64,000 nt of DNA, taken from NCBI GenBank assembly GCA_029973955.1, contig JARKQJ010000065.1, positions 1 to 64,000 on the forward strand, written 5' to 3'. A model generated the notes under the pieces. That model was not told the DNA's origin, did no database searches, and saw only the letters and a program-made list of their open reading frames with translations. A program made the position numbers and the translations under genes. This DNA comes from Paludibaculum sp. GTDB taxonomy: Bacteria; Acidobacteriota; Terriglobia; Bryobacterales; Bryobacteraceae. Positions 7,873 to 16,318 of this stretch are shown here, one piece after another (the first letter of the stretch is position 1; every line of letters begins with the position of its first letter).

Positions 7873-9177
7873 TTAGCGGGGGGCGATCAGGAGGAGGCGG
7901 ATGTCCATGACGTTGGTGCCGGTGGGGCCGGTCATGATGAGGTCGTTCAGGGGTTGGAAGAAGTGGTAAGAGTCGTTGTTGGCTAGGGACGCCTGGGCGT
8001 TGAGGCCCAGGACGGCGGCTCTCTCGATGGTTGCTCCGTCGGCTTGGGCTCCGGCGGCGTCGGTGGGACCGTCGGTGCCGTCGGTTCCGGCGGAGAAGGC
8101 GAGGATGCCGGGCTGGCCTTCGAGGGCGAGGGCGGCGGCGAGGGCGAACTCCTGATTGCGGCCTCCGAGGCCGGTGCCGCGAATGGTGACGGTGGTCTCG
8201 CCTCCGGAGATGATGCAGAGCGGGGGCTTGGCGGGGCGGCCAGTGGCGCGGACTTCGCGGGCGATGGCGGCGTGCATCATGGCGACGTCCCTGGTCTCGC
8301 CTTCGATGGTGGTGGAGAGGATCAAGGGCTTGTAGCCGAGTTCCCTGGCTTTGGCGGCGGCGGCGTCGACGGCGATGCGGTTGGAACCGATGATGACGTT
8401 GCGGGTACGGCGGAAGCAGGGGTCGGAAGAGTTGGGCGTATCGGGGATGAGGCCGGCGGCGCCTTGCTCGATGCGGGTTTTGACGGCGGCGGGCACCTTG
8501 GCGAGGAGATCGTATTTGACGAGAACCTGAAGCGCCGCCTGGAAGGTGGAGGCGTCTGGGGCGGCGGGGCCGGAGCCGATGACGTCGAGGGGATCGCCGA
8601 TCACATCGGAGAGAAGCAGGGCGAGGACGGTGGCGGGCTGAGCGAGGCGGGCGAGTTGTCCGCCCTTGATGGCGGAGAGGTGCTTGCGGATGCAGTTCAG
8701 TTCATGGATATTGGCGCCGCAGGCCAAGAGGAGTTTGGTGGCCGCCTGCTTTTCGGCGAGGGTGACGGGCTCGGCCGGCAAGGGGAGAAGGGCGGAGCCG
8801 CCGCCGGAGATGAGGCAGAGGACGAGGTCCCCGGCTTCGGCTTGAGCGGCGAGGGCGGCGATGCGGCGGGCTCCATCGACGCCGCGCTGATCGGGCACAG
8901 GGTGAGAGCACTCGTTGAGCTGGATGCGTTTGAGGGGGGCGAGGTGGCCGTCCTTGGTATTGATGAGGCCGGAGTGGATGCGGCGGCCGAGGGCCTTTTC
9001 GGCGGCCAGTGCCATGGTGGCGGAGGCCTTGCCGGCGCCGATGACGAAGATGCGGCGGTAGGCATCGGGCTGGATGGAGCGGAGGGCGGCGGCGACGGCG
9101 AGGCGGGGATCGGCGGCCTTGAGAGAGGCGCGAAAGATGGCGAGAGCGTGGCGGCGGAGAGCGGATTCCGGCTTCAT
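7873..9177 (-). CDS. Glycerate kinase type-2 (GckA/TtuD, MOFRL family)
   Basis: Phosphorylates D-glycerate, normally to 2-phosphoglycerate. The 434-residue product carries the DUF4147 N-terminal domain (VIGAGKASATMALAAEKAL; LISGGGSALLPLPAEP; SGPAAPDASTF) and the C-terminal MOFRL domain (GGETTVTIRGTGLGGRNQE; FSAGTDGTDGPTDAAGA). The reading frame extends upstream to 9222, but ATG 9177 (MKPESALRR) was chosen because it fits the family length and clears the shikimate kinase stop by 13 bp. It probably forms a two-gene unit with the shikimate kinase gene upstream. Confidence 0.92.
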   Translation of the reverse strand: MKPESALRRHALAIFRASLKAADPRLAVAAALRSIQPDAYRRIFVIGAGKASATMALAAEKALGRRIHSGLINTKDGHLAPLKRIQLNECSHPVPDQRGVDGARRIAALAAQAEAGDLVLCLISGGGSALLPLPAEPVTLAEKQAATKLLLACGANIHELNCIRKHLSAIKGGQLARLAQPATVLALLLSDVIGDPLDVIGSGPAAPDASTFQAALQVLVKYDLLAKVPAAVKTRIEQGAAGLIPDTPNSSDPCFRRTRNVIIGSNRIAVDAAAAKARELGYKPLILSTTIEGETRDVAMMHAAIAREVRATGRPAKPPLCIISGGETTVTIRGTGLGGRNQEFALAAALALEGQPGILAFSAGTDGTDGPTDAAGAQADGATIERAAVLGLNAQASLANNDSYHFFQPLNDLIMTGPTGTNVMDIRLLLIAPR

Positions 9178-9190
9178 GGCGGCACCAGTA

Positions 9191-9718
9191 CTAGAAGATG
9201 GGGAGGTCGAGGATGGCCTCAATGGCTCCGGGGGAACCGGAGGCAGTGACCTCGACGCGGTAGTCGGCCTTTTGATATGCCTCGCGGCGGGCGTGGAAGA
9301 GCTGTTCGAACTTTTCGGGATCGCGGGCGAGGGGGCGGGAAGTTGAGCTGGCGATGCGGGAGCGGATCATCTCCAGAGGCGTATCGAGCCAGATAGAGAG
9401 GCCATGGTTGGTGATGAGGTCGAAGTTGCGGGACTGGGCGAAGCAGCCGCCGCCGACGGCGATGACCCAGGGGACGCCGCGGGCGACGTCGGCGATGCGG
9501 CGTTTGAGGGCGTCGTGTTCGAGGCGGCGGAAGTCGTCTTCGCCGCGAGTATCGAAGATCTGGGTGATGGGCATCTGTTCGCGGGCTTCGATGTCTTCGT
9601 CGAGATCGGCGAAGCGCCAGCCGAGGTGTTTGGCGAGTCCGCGGCCGACGGTGGATTTTCCGCTCCCCATGAAGCCGACGATGTAGATGCCGGGAGTGCG
9701 CTTGAGTTTGAGGATCAT
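9191..9718 (-). CDS. aroK: Shikimate kinase
   Basis: Phosphorylates shikimate in aromatic amino acid synthesis. 175 residues, family length. Walker A GFMGSGKST (15-23), DLDEDIE segment (39-45), shikimate-binding FRRLE (63-67), GGG (89-91) and the LID arginine motif SRPLARDP (127-134) are all present. Start ATG 9718. No other aro gene lies nearby; downstream is the glycerate kinase gene on the same strand. Confidence 0.95.
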   Translation of the reverse strand: MILKLKRTPGIYIVGFMGSGKSTVGRGLAKHLGWRFADLDEDIEAREQMPITQIFDTRGEDDFRRLEHDALKRRIADVARGVPWVIAVGGGCFAQSRNFDLITNHGLSIWLDTPLEMIRSRIASSTSRPLARDPEKFEQLFHARREAYQKADYRVEVTASGSPGAIEAILDLPIF

Positions 9719-9814
9719 GAAGCGTCCCCGGAGATAGGATGCGCCAGCGGCTGGCAGGAGACAAGGGTTGGCGCGAATCGAGACAACATAACCGTATGAG
9801 ACATAATACTAGGG

Positions 9815-10522
9815 ATGACGGGGCGAGGAGTGACGGGGCAGCAACATCTGTTGATCGACGCCGATGACACGCTGTGGGAGAACAACATCTACTTCGAGAC
9901 GGCGTTCGAGCAGTTTGTCGAGTTTCTGGAGCACGGTCATTTGACGCCGGAAGAGGTGCGCGGGGTTCTGGATGAGATCGAATTGGCGAACAGCAAGGTC
10001 CATGGGTACGGGAGTTTGAACTTCGGGCGGAACCTGCAGGAGTGCTACGCGCGGCTTGCGCAGAGAGAGATTCGGGGCGAGGACCTGGAGACGGTGAAGG
10101 GCTTTGCGCTGCGGATTCTGGAGCAGCCGGTGGAACTGATGGCGGGCGTGGCGGAGACGCTGGAGTATCTGGCCGGGCGGCACGAGCTGACGCTGTTCAC
10201 GAAGGGGCACGTGGACGAGCAGCGGATGAAGATCGATGCGTCGGGGGTGGGGCAGTGGTTCTCGCACACGGGGATCGTGAAGGAGAAGAACCGCGAGGCT
10301 TATGAGGAACTGGTGCGGGGGCGGGGTTTGGACAAGGGTCGAGTGTGGATGATCGGGAACTCGCCGAAGTCCGACATCAACCCGGCGCTGGAGGCGGGGT
10401 TGCATGCGGTGTTCGTGCCGCACGAGAGGACGTGGACGCTGGAGCGGCAGGGTCTGCGGGCGGCGGGTCCGGGGCAATTGGTGGTTGTGGAGCGGTTTAG
10501 GGATCTGCAAGGGTTGTTCTAG
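9815..10522 (+). CDS. HAD-superfamily phosphatase-like hydrolase
   Basis: 235 residues. HAD motif I DADDT (15-19) supplies the nucleophile and acid/base Asp, motif II is the Thr in LFTKG, motif III the Lys in VKEKN and motif IV GNSPKSDINPALEAG. A helical cap lies between motifs I and II. The C-terminus is LVVVERFRDLQGL. ATG 9815 is the first in-frame start; GTG 9830 is an alternative and places motif I closer to the N-terminus, as is usual. Substrate not predictable. Monocistronic and divergent from aroK. Confidence 0.88.
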   Translation: MTGRGVTGQQHLLIDADDTLWENNIYFETAFEQFVEFLEHGHLTPEEVRGVLDEIELANSKVHGYGSLNFGRNLQECYARLAQREIRGEDLETVKGFALRILEQPVELMAGVAETLEYLAGRHELTLFTKGHVDEQRMKIDASGVGQWFSHTGIVKEKNREAYEELVRGRGLDKGRVWMIGNSPKSDINPALEAGLHAVFVPHERTWTLERQGLRAAGPGQLVVVERFRDLQGLF

Positions 10523-11169
10523 CCCTCCCTCTTGTGGGTTCGTTTGTTCGGGAGTTGGGGTATGGGGGCCATGATGTAGTTGATGTAGGACTGGGCTTCG
10601 CGGAGGGCTCCGGGCGAAAGGGAGATTTCGTCGAACTCGCGAGGTTTGGCATTGGGGTGGGATCTGGGAGTTTTGAGGGTGTGGTGGGTGACGAGGATGG
10701 GATCGTGGAGGGCTTCGGGTTTGGATTGGGCGCGGTAGAGGCGCTCGGTTTGAATGGTGCGGAGTTCCTTGATGGTGCGATGGAAGGTGCGCTCGGCGCG
10801 GCGGGTATAGGTATCGATGAGCTTGAGGGCGGCGAGGTTCCTGGGCTCGGCGAGGGGGTCGGCGGGGTCGATGGGGGCATCGACGAGGAGGGACTCGGCG
10901 CGCCGGCAGCGGCGGAGGGTCCAGGCGGCGTGGAGGATGTGGAGGAAGAGTTCGTGTTCGAGGGGGGAGGCGGGCTGGAGGTCTTCGTGGAGGCCGGTGG
11001 AGAGTTCGTGGAAGGCGTCGCGGTCGGAGTCGAGGATGACGAACTCGCGGGTGCAGAGGCCGTGGGAGATGGCGTTGCGGGCGGAGGATTGCTTCCCGTG
11101 TTCGGTGCGGGGTCCGGTGGAGTGAAGGGCATTCTTGCGGTTGGCGGCGATTTGCGCTGCGGATGACAT
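10519..11169 (-). CDS. Hypothetical protein of a family starting MSSAAQIAANRKNA
   Basis: 216 residues from ATG 11169; the frame stays open far upstream to 12258, but that extension reads through a non-coding repeat. The N-terminal signature AAQIAANRKNALHSTGPRT, then GKQSSARNAISHGL, is a recurrent sequence of short bacterial proteins often seen in multiple copies in acidobacterial genomes (recall, not a search). The remainder is helical and charged with a run of Arg-rich helices (TRRAERTFHRTIKELRTIQ). No catalytic motif is recognisable. The opening resembles a DNA- or RNA-binding basic patch. It converges on the HAD gene with a 4-bp overlap. Confidence 0.75.
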   Translation of the reverse strand: MSSAAQIAANRKNALHSTGPRTEHGKQSSARNAISHGLCTREFVILDSDRDAFHELSTGLHEDLQPASPLEHELFLHILHAAWTLRRCRRAESLLVDAPIDPADPLAEPRNLAALKLIDTYTRRAERTFHRTIKELRTIQTERLYRAQSKPEALHDPILVTHHTLKTPRSHPNAKPREFDEISLSPGALREAQSYINYIMAPIPQLPNKRTHKREG

Positions 11170-11379
11170 GTGGGTTGGTCCTTTCGTCGAATTGGAAGAT
11201 GGCCGCAGAAGGCGGCTGACGACAAAAAGGATAGGGGAGGGGGACCAAGGGTTTTGGAGGCGATTGGCGGTAAGGGGTTGAAAGCACAGGGAAAGGAGTT
11301 TTTGGAAGAGGCGGCACTGCGTCCAGGGTGGCGGGGGGATGTGTGTATTGGGGGGATGCGGCTCCGTGGGATGCGGCTT

Positions 11380-11500
11380 TGCACGGTGGCCCCGAGACTT
11401 CGTCTCGGGGGAATACGGCTTTGCATGGTGGCCCCGAGAGTTCGTCTCGGGGGAATACGGCTTTACACGGTGGCGCCGAGAGTTCGTCTCGGGGGAGTTG
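11380..11500. repeat. 42-bp hairpin repeat, locus B (three tandem copies)
   Basis: Three copies of the same hairpin core as at 7755 occur at 11390-11410, 11432-11452 and 11474-11494, each 42 bp from the next. Copy 1 is a perfect 9-bp stem with TTC loop; copies 2 and 3 read GAGAG instead of GAGAC and copy 3 also has CGCC for CCCC, so the right arm is better conserved. The units are joined by GGGGGAATACGGCTTT and C(A)CGGTGG. The stretch 11170-11513 is otherwise non-coding. The reading frame across the array gives only a 14-residue low-complexity repeat. Confidence 0.85.
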
Positions 11501-11513
11501 GGCTTGCCGGGAG

Positions 11514-12740
11514 TTAGTGGGCTAGCCAGGATTGGACGGATTGCCAGTTGATGGATTCGAGGAGCTGGCGGTTGATGGCGCAACCTCCGCGGGTGGTTTG
11601 AGCTTGGGCCAGGGACTCTTTGGTGAGGCAGCGGGCGAAGTGGGTGATGGCGAGGATCTGGGGGGCGGAGCGGGGGCGGGTGGGATCGAAGAAGGCCCAG
11701 TTGGTTTTGACGAGCGGTTCGCAGGTGGGTGGCGCTCCGGCGAGGGGGCGGAAGCGGGTGGCTACGGTTTTGGCGGACTGGTCGTAGCAGGCGGGGGCGG
11801 AAGAGGCGGGGAGGGATTCTGCTTCGCGGAGGTCGCGCTCGGCTTCCTGGACGCCGCGTTCTTCGGGGCCGCCGGGGGCGAGGGTGCGGCGGCGGTCGGC
11901 TTCGATCTCGACGTCGGATTTCTCCATGTTGGCGAGGAAGGCGCGGCCCTGGTCGGGTGACATCGTGGCGGCGGCCTGTTGCCAGCCGGTGCGGCGTTCG
12001 GCTCGTTTGGCGGGAGTGAGCCAGGCGGCGAATTCGCGCTGCTGTTTGGCGTAGTTGTCGCGGCGGTTTTCGAAGATGGAGCGACGCTGGGCGACGACGG
12101 GGGCGAGAGCCTCGGTGAGGGTGAGAGGGAGCCAGAGGGGCCGGCCGGCGTTCTTTTCGGAGGGGAGGAGGAAGACGTCGTTGAAGCGGGTAAGGCCGCC
12201 AGGGAGGGTCTCGCCCGGTTTGGGCTGGAAGAATCCGGGGGCCGACTCGCCGCTCCATTCGAAGGGGTGGCTGGCGGAGAAGAGGCCTCGGTCGATGTGG
12301 TTGACGGTGAAGAGGAGGAGCTGGGTTTCGCCGCCTTTGAGGTCCTCATTCATGAGTTTGCCGTTGCGCATGAACTCAATGAGGGGGAAGGCTCCGAAGG
12401 AGAGGGAGCCGGCGAGGGGGATCTTCGAGCCTGCCGGTTCGCCGGGTGAGGGAGGACCGTAGCCGTCGAGGTTGCCCCAGAGTTCGGCGGCGAAGCCGAC
12501 GGGTTGAGCGACGGCGGGGGCCTGGCGGACGATGGCGCCGAGTTCCTGGAGACGGGCCTGCCAGGCCTGGACGTCAGCGGGGGTGGCGGCACGGGCCTGG
12601 CGGGCGCTGGCGATGGCGGTGAAGCTCCAGGGGCGCCAGGGGCCGTTTTCGGTGGGCCGGTAACGGAGTTGGGCGGGGGCAGATGCAGCGGCGAGGGTCA
12701 GGAAGAACAGGAGGGCGGCAATCTGACGGTTTTTATACAC
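11514..12740 (-). CDS. Secreted hypothetical protein
   Basis: 408 residues with a clear signal peptide (RQIAALLFFLTLAAASAPAQ, about 5-24). No domain is recognised. The mature part contains a hydrophobic patch (LQLLLFTVNHIDRGLF) and a C-terminal region with several cysteines that could form disulfides (PACYD, PTCEP, FARCL, GGCAI). The start is GTG 12740 with no strong ribosome site. It is followed on the same strand, after 61 bp upstream, by a diheme cytochrome c gene, so an exported redox or binding partner is possible but unproven. Confidence 0.7.
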   Translation of the reverse strand: MYKNRQIAALLFFLTLAAASAPAQLRYRPTENGPWRPWSFTAIASARQARAATPADVQAWQARLQELGAIVRQAPAVAQPVGFAAELWGNLDGYGPPSPGEPAGSKIPLAGSLSFGAFPLIEFMRNGKLMNEDLKGGETQLLLFTVNHIDRGLFSASHPFEWSGESAPGFFQPKPGETLPGGLTRFNDVFLLPSEKNAGRPLWLPLTLTEALAPVVAQRRSIFENRRDNYAKQQREFAAWLTPAKRAERRTGWQQAAATMSPDQGRAFLANMEKSDVEIEADRRRTLAPGGPEERGVQEAERDLREAESLPASSAPACYDQSAKTVATRFRPLAGAPPTCEPLVKTNWAFFDPTRPRSAPQILAITHFARCLTKESLAQAQTTRGGCAINRQLLESINWQSVQSWLAH

Positions 12741-12801
12741 TCAGTGAGCGTAACAGAAGAGACCGGGTGGCGCGACGACGGTGGCGAAGGGCGGTGAACA
12801 C

Positions 12802-14265
12802 TTAGAGCGTTTTGAGGAAGGCGATGAGGGCCTGCTTGTCGGCGGGCTTGAGATTGAGGCCGAAGGGGTGGCCCTGGATGGGGCCGGAGTCGAGGTGGAA
12901 GCCCTTGGGGACGTAGTTGGGCTGGAGGCGGGCTGGGTCGAGCCACTCTTCGAGAGAGTCGGCCGCGCCGGTGTGGCCGAAGGCGTTGCGGTACCAGACT
13001 CCACGGAGGGAGGGCACCTTGTAGAAGCCGGTACCGCGGCGCGTCTTGAGGGTGAGGGTGGGATCGGTGGCGACGCTGGTATCGAGGATATTGTCGGTCT
13101 GGCGGAGGTCAGCGGGGATTTTGAAGCCGAGGGCGGGGGTGATTTTGTTGTTGGTGTAGAGGGGCGGAGTGTGGCAACCGGCGCAGCCCTGCTGCTGGAA
13201 GATCTGCTGGCCGCGGCGGGCGCGGGCGTCGAACTTATTGGGGTTGGGCGGGGGCTGGAGGGAGTAGAGATAGAGGGCGAGGGCGTAGAGCTGTTCGTCG
13301 GAGTAGCGGGTGCCGGGTTCGGAGGAGAAAGGGGTGGTTTGGGTGGAGGGCTGGAAGTCACCGTAGAAGGCCATGGTATCGAGGCCCTGGTTGGTGATGG
13401 CGTAGCGAGCGAGGTCGCCGATAGAGCGGTGGCGGACGAGTCCGGTGGCGTCGAGGTATTTGATGTCCTGGATGCCGATGAGGGAGGGGACGTGGGGACG
13501 GTGCGTCTGGCTGGTGCCCTGGCGGGCGAAGACGCCGGGGCGGTCGGCGGCGTCGAGGCGATAGAGGACTTCCTTGGTGTAGAAGGCGATGAACTGTTCT
13601 TTGGGCTGGATCCAGGGGGCTCCGTAGAGGATCCAGAAGGTCTCCTGGCGGCGGCGGATGCGTTCGGGAGTCAAGTTGCGGGCGCGCTGGAGGTCTTCTT
13701 CGGTGGGGAGAGGATCGACGATGCCCTGCGCGCCCTGGAGTTGGGAGCCGTCGGGCATGATGCGGGTGTGGCAACCGGCGCAGGAGTTGATGCCGGCTTC
13801 GAGGACGCCTTTCTTGCGAATGACGATGCGGTTGCCGGGGAGGAAGCCGGGGAGGATGCCGTCTTTGCCGGGACGGAGGGAGGTGAATTGGATGTTGTCC
13901 TCTTTGAAGGGGAAGAGGAGGGGTTCGGATTCGAAGACGAACTTGCCGGCGGCGATCCAGTCCTGCTTGGTGCTGAGTTTGGCTGGATCGAAGAGGATTT
14001 CGGGCTCTTTAGCTTTGAGGGATTCGTAGTAGCCGGCGGGGGCGCGTCCGGGGGCGTAGACGGGGTAGGTGCGGTAGATGGGGCGTGGGGTGAGGGCGTA
14101 GTAGTCGGCGGAGGACATGTGGCGCGGGGAGCGGTCGCGCTGGGCGAGGGGAAGTTCGAAGGATTCGACGTCGTGGTCGTTCCAGAACCTGGGGATTTCG
14201 GGGCGGAAGGACTGGGCGTGGGTGGAGGCGGCGAGGAGGATGGATAGGGCGATGGCGTGGCGCAT
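12802..14265 (-). CDS. Exported diheme c-type cytochrome
   Basis: 487 residues from ATG 14265 (MRHAIALSILLAASTHAQ is a signal peptide; the frame extends to 14331 but that start would bury it). Two heme-binding motifs are present: CAGCHTR near residue 164 and CAGCHTP near 362. The second half resembles the diheme peroxidase/MauG-like cytochromes (FFYxxxG-type RGQQIFQQQGCAGCH; the closing ADSLEEWLDPARL and PLTADKQALIAFLKTL-like end). Periplasmic electron transfer or peroxidase activity is the likely role; the substrate and axial ligands cannot be fixed from sequence. Confidence 0.82.
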   Translation of the reverse strand: MRHAIALSILLAASTHAQSFRPEIPRFWNDHDVESFELPLAQRDRSPRHMSSADYYALTPRPIYRTYPVYAPGRAPAGYYESLKAKEPEILFDPAKLSTKQDWIAAGKFVFESEPLLFPFKEDNIQFTSLRPGKDGILPGFLPGNRIVIRKKGVLEAGINSCAGCHTRIMPDGSQLQGAQGIVDPLPTEEDLQRARNLTPERIRRRQETFWILYGAPWIQPKEQFIAFYTKEVLYRLDAADRPGVFARQGTSQTHRPHVPSLIGIQDIKYLDATGLVRHRSIGDLARYAITNQGLDTMAFYGDFQPSTQTTPFSSEPGTRYSDEQLYALALYLYSLQPPPNPNKFDARARRGQQIFQQQGCAGCHTPPLYTNNKITPALGFKIPADLRQTDNILDTSVATDPTLTLKTRRGTGFYKVPSLRGVWYRNAFGHTGAADSLEEWLDPARLQPNYVPKGFHLDSGPIQGHPFGLNLKPADKQALIAFLKTL

Positions 14266-14409
14266 AGGGGTGGAATGGTTGTGTCGCCCCAGCTTGGTCC
14301 CAGGCTGGGCGGATTTGAGGGATTGTATCACGGGGGGTGAAGGGGGTTACTGACGTGGACAGCGGACTGGATTGCAGACCGACCTTATTTCATCTAGCCT
14401 TTAGACACA

Positions 14410-14970
14410 ATGAAGCCGACGTCGAAGCAATGGAAGTTGAAGGACGCTTGTGCGGTTCTGGGGATTTCGGCGAAGGAGCTGCAGAATTTGGTGCAGCTCC
14501 GAGTGGTTGAACCGGAGCGGCGCGGGAAGCTGTGCGTATTTGACGGGCGGCGCCTGATGCAGGCGCGGGTGGCACTATACCTGAGGGAGACGCTGGGGAT
14601 GTCGAGCGAGGTGATGGCGCGATTTGTGCGGGCGCTGCCGGATGGATTGAGGGGAGGGGCAAGAACGGGGGTACGGTTTCGATCTTCGGCAGCCGGGGAG
14701 GTCCGGGCACTGGAAGTGAGCATTCCGGTGGGCGCACTGGCACTGGAGGTTGAGATGGGTATTCGCCGAGTGGAGCAGGAGAGCAACGGGCCGCGCGGGC
14801 GGGCGCGGGCGGGGTGGCGTGCCGAGATGATGCGGGCATTGGGCGACGCCGGGCGGGAGTTGGGTGCGGTGAGCACGGAGCAGGCGCGGCAGGCGGCGCG
14901 GAGTGAGCGTAAGCGGCGAGCCTTGCCGGAGGTGACATTGGTTGGCCCAGAGACGCGCAAGACGGCCTAG
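14410..14970 (+). CDS. HTH-domain protein, probable antitoxin or regulator of the PIN gene
   Basis: 186 residues. The N-terminal 60 residues (LKDACAVLGISAKELQNLV then VVEPERRG then VFDGRRLMQARVALYL) resemble a MerR-like winged helix-turn-helix. The rest is Arg/Ala/Glu rich. The gene overlaps the following PIN-domain gene by 29 bp and carries that gene's ribosome site inside its own end. The order regulator-then-PIN is the usual arrangement of VapBC-like and related pairs, so an antitoxin/autoregulator role is inferred; no similarity to a named antitoxin is recognised. Confidence 0.65.
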   Translation: MKPTSKQWKLKDACAVLGISAKELQNLVQLRVVEPERRGKLCVFDGRRLMQARVALYLRETLGMSSEVMARFVRALPDGLRGGARTGVRFRSSAAGEVRALEVSIPVGALALEVEMGIRRVEQESNGPRGRARAGWRAEMMRALGDAGRELGAVSTEQARQAARSERKRRALPEVTLVGPETRKTA

Positions 14971-15388
14971 AGGAGTGGTGGACACATCGGTTGTGGTGGC
15001 CGGGATCGCGGACTTCCGAAAGGGGAAAGTGGATCCCCGAAACGCAAGTGCGAGGCTGTTGCGGGATTGGGTGGAGCAGCAGAGCTTCACGTGGGTGGCA
15101 TGCGAGGAGATTCTGGCGGAATACAAGGCGGTGCTGAGGCGGTTGGGCGTGCGGCGCGAGACGATTGGGGCGCTGGTTAATTTGCTGCGCGAGGAGGTGG
15201 AGATGGTGGAGGCAGGCGGCAGCGGGCAGATTTCTCCGGACCCGGGGGACGATTCGTTTTGCCGGTGCGCGGAGGCAGGCCGGGCTGACTTTGGTGTGGC
15301 TTTGAATCCTCGGGACTTTCCACAGGGAGCGATGCGAGCGAAAGTGGTTGGACGTGGAGAGTTCGGGGCGCGGCGGCGGAGGGAATGA
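14942..15388 (+). CDS. PIN-domain protein (putative toxin, type II TA)
   Basis: 148 residues. PIN-like landmarks: VVDTSVVVAGI (D14), an acidic residue in ACEEILAEYKAVL, and DPGDDSFCRCAEAGRADFGVA with two Asp, corresponding to the catalytic acidic centre of metal-dependent RNases. The usual C-terminal TGD/TxD motif is replaced by ALNPRDF. Start TTG 14942 was chosen because GGAGGTGA (14928-14935) lies exactly six bases upstream; GTG 14975 has no room for a ribosome site. It is translationally linked to the upstream HTH gene. Confidence 0.75.
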   Translation: MAQRRARRPRGVVDTSVVVAGIADFRKGKVDPRNASARLLRDWVEQQSFTWVACEEILAEYKAVLRRLGVRRETIGALVNLLREEVEMVEAGGSGQISPDPGDDSFCRCAEAGRADFGVALNPRDFPQGAMRAKVVGRGEFGARRRRE

Positions 15389-15391
15389 GGA

Positions 15392-15652
15392 TCAGCTGGG
15401 AGTTTTCTGACTGCGGGAGAGGAGTTGGAGGTGTTCCTCGGCAAGCCCGGCGGCGTCGATGAAGAGGTGGCCGAAGGTACTGGGTTCGACGAACGTGACG
15501 CCGCCTCCGAACTGCTCGAGGTACCAGAGGGTGCCGGGGTCTACGGAGCGTGCGGCTGGATCGGCGACGAATTCGATGGTGGCGGGGTCGCCGTTGAGGA
15601 GGACGTGGTCGCCTGGGAGGATTTGTTGCCCGGTGGCGTAGTGGAAGGGCAT
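15392..15652 (-). CDS. Small hypothetical protein
   Basis: 86 residues from ATG 15652; the open frame extends to 16030 but the upstream part is Pro/Ser-rich and looks like a shadow. The core (GQQILPGDHVLLNGDPATIEF, GGGVTFVEPSTFGHLF) suggests a small beta-rich fold. No family name can be given. It is convergent with the PIN gene (3 bp apart). Confidence 0.55.
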   Translation of the reverse strand: MPFHYATGQQILPGDHVLLNGDPATIEFVADPAARSVDPGTLWYLEQFGGGVTFVEPSTFGHLFIDAAGLAEEHLQLLSRSQKTPS

Positions 15653-15879
15653 GGGTTTGAATCCAGCTCCGAGATGCGTTCGCCGGCCCTGAGAGTGCTT
15701 ATCGACGGTACGGGGAGCGGACTGGAAGGCGCGCGGCACGGGCAAGAATGTGACGGCGGAGTGCCATATTCGGATCATACTGTCAGTGACTTGAGGGTGC
15801 TTGGGTTCTGCAGGATTCCGGGTCCGGGCGTAGGGTTTTCGTGGGAGAATTGGGGACTGCTGCTGGACAGGAGAATACC

Positions 15880-16254
15880 ATGAAGACGGCTTCGGAGTTG
15901 ATTGACGAACGGATTCGGGAGTTGGGGGATTGGCGGGGGGAGACTTTGGCGCGGGTGCGGGCGGTGGTGCTGGGGGCGGATGCGGAGATTGTGGAGGAGT
16001 GGAAATGGATGGGGACTCCGGTGTGGTCACGAGCGGGGATTATCTGTACTGGCGAGACTTACAAGAGCGTTGTAAAGCTGACGTTTGCGCAGGGGGCTTC
16101 GCTGAGGGATCCTTGCGGGTTGTTCAATTCGAGTTTGGAGGGGAAGGTGAGGCGGGCGATTGATATTCGGGAGGGGGATTCGCTGGATGAGGGGGCATTG
16201 CGGGGGTTGGTTTTGGCTGCGGTGGAGTTGAATGTTCTGAAGAAGAGACGGTGA
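15880..16254 (+). CDS. DUF1801 domain protein
   Basis: 124 residues from ATG 15880, with an AGGAG ribosome site 6 bases upstream. Motifs EEWKWMGTPVWSRAGIICTGETYKS, VKLTFAQGASL and the C-terminal REGDSLDEGALRGLVLAAVE fit the YdhG/DUF1801 family of small, generally uncharacterised cytoplasmic proteins. It ends before a strong hairpin at 16290. Confidence 0.8.
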   Translation: MKTASELIDERIRELGDWRGETLARVRAVVLGADAEIVEEWKWMGTPVWSRAGIICTGETYKSVVKLTFAQGASLRDPCGLFNSSLEGKVRRAIDIREGDSLDEGALRGLVLAAVELNVLKKRR

Positions 16255-16289
16255 TGGAGATGCGCCGGGTTCGGCTTGGAATTTTGGGG

Positions 16290-16309
16290 CCCCGGCCTGA
16301 AGGCCGGGG
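16290..16309. terminator. Bidirectional hairpin between convergent genes
   Basis: CCCCGGCC (16290-16297) and GGCCGGGG (16302-16309) form a perfect 8-bp stem with a TGAA loop. It lies in the 64-bp gap between the DUF1801 gene and the convergent toxin gene. On the minus strand it is followed by CCAAAATT rather than a U-tract, so its strength as a terminator is uncertain. Confidence 0.6.
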
Positions 16310-16318
16310 GACCAGCGC

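Noticed and set aside
7692..7910. 72-residue plus-strand frame over repeat locus A
   Set aside because: It encodes only the repeat itself and has no ribosome site; a by-product of the 42-bp units.
11390..11494. Possible CRISPR array
   Set aside because: The 42-bp units are directly adjacent, so there are no unique spacers, and no cas genes are near.
10519..12258. 579-residue reading frame with 14-residue tandem repeats
   Set aside because: Only its last 216 residues (from ATG 11169) match a real protein family. The rest runs through the 42-bp DNA repeat and antisense to the 11514-12740 gene.
15640..15670. tRNA-like T-loop GGTTTGAATCC
   Set aside because: No acceptor stem, D-arm or anticodon arm pairs around it; it lies at the start of a small gene.
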